8,392 nt of DNA, from contig JBHEOL010000033.1 in the NCBI GenBank assembly GCA_046261635.1, positions 1-8,392 on the forward strand, read 5' to 3'. This DNA is from JBHEPS01 sp046261635 (GTDB lineage: Bacteria; Acidobacteriota; Thermoanaerobaculia; Gp7-AA8). The notes under the pieces were generated by a model. The model was given only the letters and a program-made list of their open reading frames with translations, was not told where the DNA came from and did not search any database. Of this stretch, positions 6,252 to 8,392 are shown piece after piece (the stretch's first letter is position 1; every line of letters begins with the position of its first letter). Both the position numbers and the translations under genes were made by a program.

Positions 6252-7209
6252 CGTGACGCCCACGCGTCGAGCGAGGTTGCGGCATGCTGTCGATGGGGTG
6301 ATGACCGGCGTCTTCACGGGCGCCGGTCTCATCGCCATCGCGTTCATCTTCCTCATCTTCTTCTTCACGCTGAAGGAGTCGCTTCCGGTCTTCACGGATC
6401 CCGAGGTGAGGGAAGAAGCCAATCTGAGGGCATTCTTCGTCCAGGCGCAGCCGGGAGATACGCTCGTCGAGCGCTATATCTGGCAACCGACCTCGGCAGA
6501 TCCGAAGATGTCGTTCATCCCGTTGATTCTGGGAACGCTGAAGGCGACGGTCGTCGGACTTCTGTTTGCGTGTCCCCTGGGGGTTGCGGCGGCTCTCTTC
6601 ACGGCCGAGTTCGCTCCGCGCCGGTTGCGCGAGATCATCAAGCCGGTCATCGAGCTGCTGGCCGGGATTCCTTCCGTGGTTCTCGGGTTTTTCGCGCTCA
6701 TCGTCCTCGCGACATGGGTCCAGGACCTGTTCGGATTCACGTACCGATTGAATGCCTGGAACGCGGGCCTCGCGCTCGGAATCGCCCTGATTCCGATCGT
6801 TTTCACCATCACGGAGGACGGATTCACCGCGGTTCCGCGCTCGTACCGCGATGCCTCCCTCGCGCTCGGATCCACGCGTCTTCAGACCGCGATCAAGGTC
6901 GTCCTCCCGGCGGCGGCACCCGCGATTTTCGCCGCCTTCGTTCTCGCATTCGGACGCGCGATCGGCGAAACGATGATTTTGCTCATGGCCGGCGGCAATG
7001 CCGCCATCAGCTCGTTCGACCTGGCCGACCCGCTTCGGACGCTTTCGGCGACGATCGCCGCCGAGCTCGGCGAAGTCGTTTTCGGCAGCGGGCACTACTC
7101 GGCCCTCTTCTTCATGGGGACGCTGCTTTTCGTCATCACGTTCATCAGCAACACCGTCGGCGAGCTCGCGATCAGAGCTATGCGGCGACGGATGCAGGGG
7201 GAGGGTTGA
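6241..7209 (+). CDS. pstC: Phosphate ABC transporter permease PstC
   Basis: PstC is one of the two inner-membrane channel subunits for phosphate. The 322-residue product has a short basic cytoplasmic tail (1-18), a first membrane helix at about 20-44, a periplasmic stretch containing YIWQPTSADPKMSF (about 79-92), and a set of further helices starting at about 95 (LGTLKATVVGLLFACPLGVA). The permease coupling loop that contacts PstB is the EAA-type segment EDGFTAVPRSYRDASLALGS (192-211) and what follows. AGIPSVVLGFFAL and FGRAIGETMILLMAGG are strongly typical of PstC. ATG 6241 lies inside pstS, 11 bases before the end of its stop, and has no strong Shine-Dalgarno, so translation may depend on pstS; ATG 6301 would remove the cytoplasmic tail and is less likely. 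The gene is followed after one base by pstA. Confidence 0.93.
   Translation: MHSDVTPTRRARLRHAVDGVMTGVFTGAGLIAIAFIFLIFFFTLKESLPVFTDPEVREEANLRAFFVQAQPGDTLVERYIWQPTSADPKMSFIPLILGTLKATVVGLLFACPLGVAAALFTAEFAPRRLREIIKPVIELLAGIPSVVLGFFALIVLATWVQDLFGFTYRLNAWNAGLALGIALIPIVFTITEDGFTAVPRSYRDASLALGSTRLQTAIKVVLPAAAPAIFAAFVLAFGRAIGETMILLMAGGNAAISSFDLADPLRTLSATIAAELGEVVFGSGHYSALFFMGTLLFVITFISNTVGELAIRAMRRRMQGEG
7196..7205 (+). promoter_or_regulatory. Strong ribosome binding site setting the GTG start of pstA
   Basis: AGGGGGAGGG at the very end of pstC lies 5 bases before GTG 7211. The frame is open for more than 200 bases upstream, so this site is the main evidence for where pstA begins. Confidence 0.7.
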
Positions 7210-7210
7210 C

Positions 7211-8236
7211 GTGAGCGGCGACTCCTGGGTCTCCTCTCCCCTTCCCGCGTACCGGCGGCGGCCGTTTCTCGACCGTATGTGGGTCGCCCTGCTCGGCCTG
7301 AGCGTGGTCGCGATTCTTCTCGCGCTCTTTCTGATTCTCGGGAATATCGCGATCAACGGGACCGGGCAGCTCAGCTGGGAGTTCATCAGCCAGCCGCCCC
7401 GCGATGGTCTCACCGCGGGCGGAATCTACCCGGCAATCATCGGGACGGCCATGCTCGTGATGATCATGACGGTCGTCGCGGTCCCGTTCGGAGTCGCCAC
7501 GGCGGTCTATCTCCACGAGTACACGCCGGCCGAGGGGCCGCGACTCGCGTGGTTCCGGTTCCGTGCCTCGGCGGGGCGGAAGGGGCGGGTCAAGCTTCTG
7601 TTTCGATTCATTTCGGCGATGCTGGCCGTTGCGACGAGGAGTGCGGTCGCGAACCTGGCCGGTGTGCCGTCGATCGTATTCGGTCTTTTCGGTCTCGGCT
7701 TCTTCATCCAGTTCGTCGGCGGAGGCATGGACCGGGCGCTTTACGGCGGTGACATCGTCTGGGGGCAGGGGAACCTGATCTGGGCCGCTCTGACGCTTGC
7801 CCTTCTGACTCTTCCGACGGTCATCGTCGCAACCGAGGAGGCGCTTCGCACGGTTCCGTGGGAGCAGAGAGAGGCATCACTCGCGCTCGGAGCGACGCGC
7901 TGGGAGACGATCCGGAGGATCGTTCTTCCCGCGGCGATGCCGGGGATTCTCACGGGTGGGATCCTCGGGATCTCGCGAGGAGCAGGCGAGGTGGCGCCGA
8001 TCCTGTTCACCGGCGCCGCCTATTACCTTCCCTATCTGCCCGAGCGGCTGACTGACCAGTTCATGCACCTCGGTTACCACGTGCTGATCCTGTCGACCCA
8101 GTCTCCGGACGTCGAGGCGACCAAGCCGATTCTGTTCGGCACGGTCTTCGTCCTGCTGGCGCTGACGTTTCTACTGAATCTGACCGGCGTGCTGATCCGG
8201 GCGAGAACTCGCTCGAAGATGCGCGAAGGGAGATAA
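7211..8236 (+). CDS. pstA: Phosphate ABC transporter permease PstA
   Basis: PstA pairs with PstC to form the membrane channel. The 341-residue product starts at GTG 7211, one base after the pstC stop, with an excellent Shine-Dalgarno. After a short tail (1-22) come a first helix at about 24-48, a second at about 75-100 (GTAMLVMIMTVVAVPFGVAT), NLAGVPSIVFGLFGLGFF (148-165), and the EAA-type coupling loop EEALRTVPWEQREASLALGA (209-228), all diagnostic of PstA. ISRGAGEVAPILFTGAAYYL and DQFMHLGYHVLILSTQSP match a common subfamily. The loop between YLHEY and NLAGVPS (about 105-147) carries many Arg/Lys residues, including SAGRKGRVK. It looks about 20 residues longer than usual in PstA, judged from memory of the family. 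The gene ends 3 bases before pstB. Confidence 0.93.
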   Translation: MSGDSWVSSPLPAYRRRPFLDRMWVALLGLSVVAILLALFLILGNIAINGTGQLSWEFISQPPRDGLTAGGIYPAIIGTAMLVMIMTVVAVPFGVATAVYLHEYTPAEGPRLAWFRFRASAGRKGRVKLLFRFISAMLAVATRSAVANLAGVPSIVFGLFGLGFFIQFVGGGMDRALYGGDIVWGQGNLIWAALTLALLTLPTVIVATEEALRTVPWEQREASLALGATRWETIRRIVLPAAMPGILTGGILGISRGAGEVAPILFTGAAYYLPYLPERLTDQFMHLGYHVLILSTQSPDVEATKPILFGTVFVLLALTFLLNLTGVLIRARTRSKMREGR

Positions 8237-8239
8237 TCG

Positions 8240-8392
8240 ATGACGACTCTCGACTTCGACCGGCGCACTGAGACGGAGACACCCGTGACGAGCGTTTCAC
8301 AGCAGGAATCACGATCGGAAGTTCGCACCAAAATTCTGGTGCAGGACTTCGATTTCCATTACGGCGACAACCAGGTGCTTCATGGCATCTCG
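8240..8392 (+). CDS. pstB: Phosphate ABC transporter ATP-binding protein PstB, 5' part only
   Basis: The first 51 codons are present and the frame is open at the right edge. ATG 8240 lies 3 bases after the pstA stop, with GAAGGGA (8225-8231) 8 bases upstream. The end of the visible part, KILVQDFDFHYGDNQVLHGIS, matches the start of PstB proteins (K-x-x-x-x-(D/N)-x-x-F-x-YG-x-x-x-x-L-x-x-I); the aromatic Tyr before Gly is the A-loop residue that stacks on adenine in ABC ATPases. The Walker A motif falls beyond the window, so activity cannot be judged. Residues 1-30 are a polar extension rich in Thr, Ser, Glu and Arg; a GTG at 8285 would give a shorter start. PstB would power phosphate import through PstC-PstA. 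Confidence 0.88.
   Translation, partial: MTTLDFDRRTETETPVTSVSQQESRSEVRTKILVQDFDFHYGDNQVLHGIS

Noticed and set aside
5283..7413. Long - strand open frames (379 and 400 codons) opposite pstS and pstC
   Set aside because: They are antisense to pstS and pstC, are dominated by Arg, Glu and Asp without domain features, and cover the pstS ribosome binding site and start. They are shadows of GC-rich coding.
1..8392. CRISPR array, tRNA or rRNA gene, insertion sequence or prophage genes
   Set aside because: No regularly spaced repeats with spacers, no transposase or phage motifs and no recognisable RNA gene were seen; nearly all the window is accounted for by the eight coding regions.

Overview
This is a high-GC bacterial window of ordinary dense gene layout. 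It is almost entirely a phosphate and polyphosphate homeostasis locus: ppx-like exopolyphosphatase, a SixA-type histidine phosphatase, polyphosphate kinase 1, and the start of a pstSCAB high-affinity phosphate transporter operon. The organism cannot be fixed from the sequence. The C-terminal end of a secreted protein with repeated beta-rich domains at the left edge, the high GC and the protein character suggest an environmental Gram-negative-type bacterium. Acidobacteriota is my guess, from a recalled resemblance only.

Layout. Bases 1-463 hold the 3' end of a gene for a probable extracellular or surface protein of unknown function. Bases 464-657 are an intergenic stretch with two stem-forming inverted repeats and a possible -10 element. 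Bases 658-2756 carry ppx and sixA on the + strand, overlapping by one base (TGATG). ppk1 (2791-5064) lies on the - strand, convergent with sixA across a 34-base gap. Bases 5065-5315 form a divergent control region between ppk1 and pstS. pstS, pstC, pstA and the first 51 codons of pstB then run to the right edge on the + strand with overlaps or gaps of only a few bases.

How it fits together. PstSCAB brings in orthophosphate. Ppk1 reversibly stores the gamma phosphate of ATP as polyphosphate, and Ppx hydrolyses the polymer. SixA-like enzymes remove phosphate from histidines of signalling or phosphotransfer proteins, so the coupled sixA could link the pathway to a phosphorelay (inference). The ppk1-pstS control region has four 7-mers at exact 11-base spacing (5134-5173), the geometry of a Pho box, followed at the expected distance by a -10-like CAGAAT. 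This suggests control by a PhoB/PhoP-type regulator.

I did not find a new type of system here. The parts most worth checking are the candidate Pho box, the sixA coupling, the structured DNA before ppx, and an apparently enlarged cytoplasmic loop in PstA.
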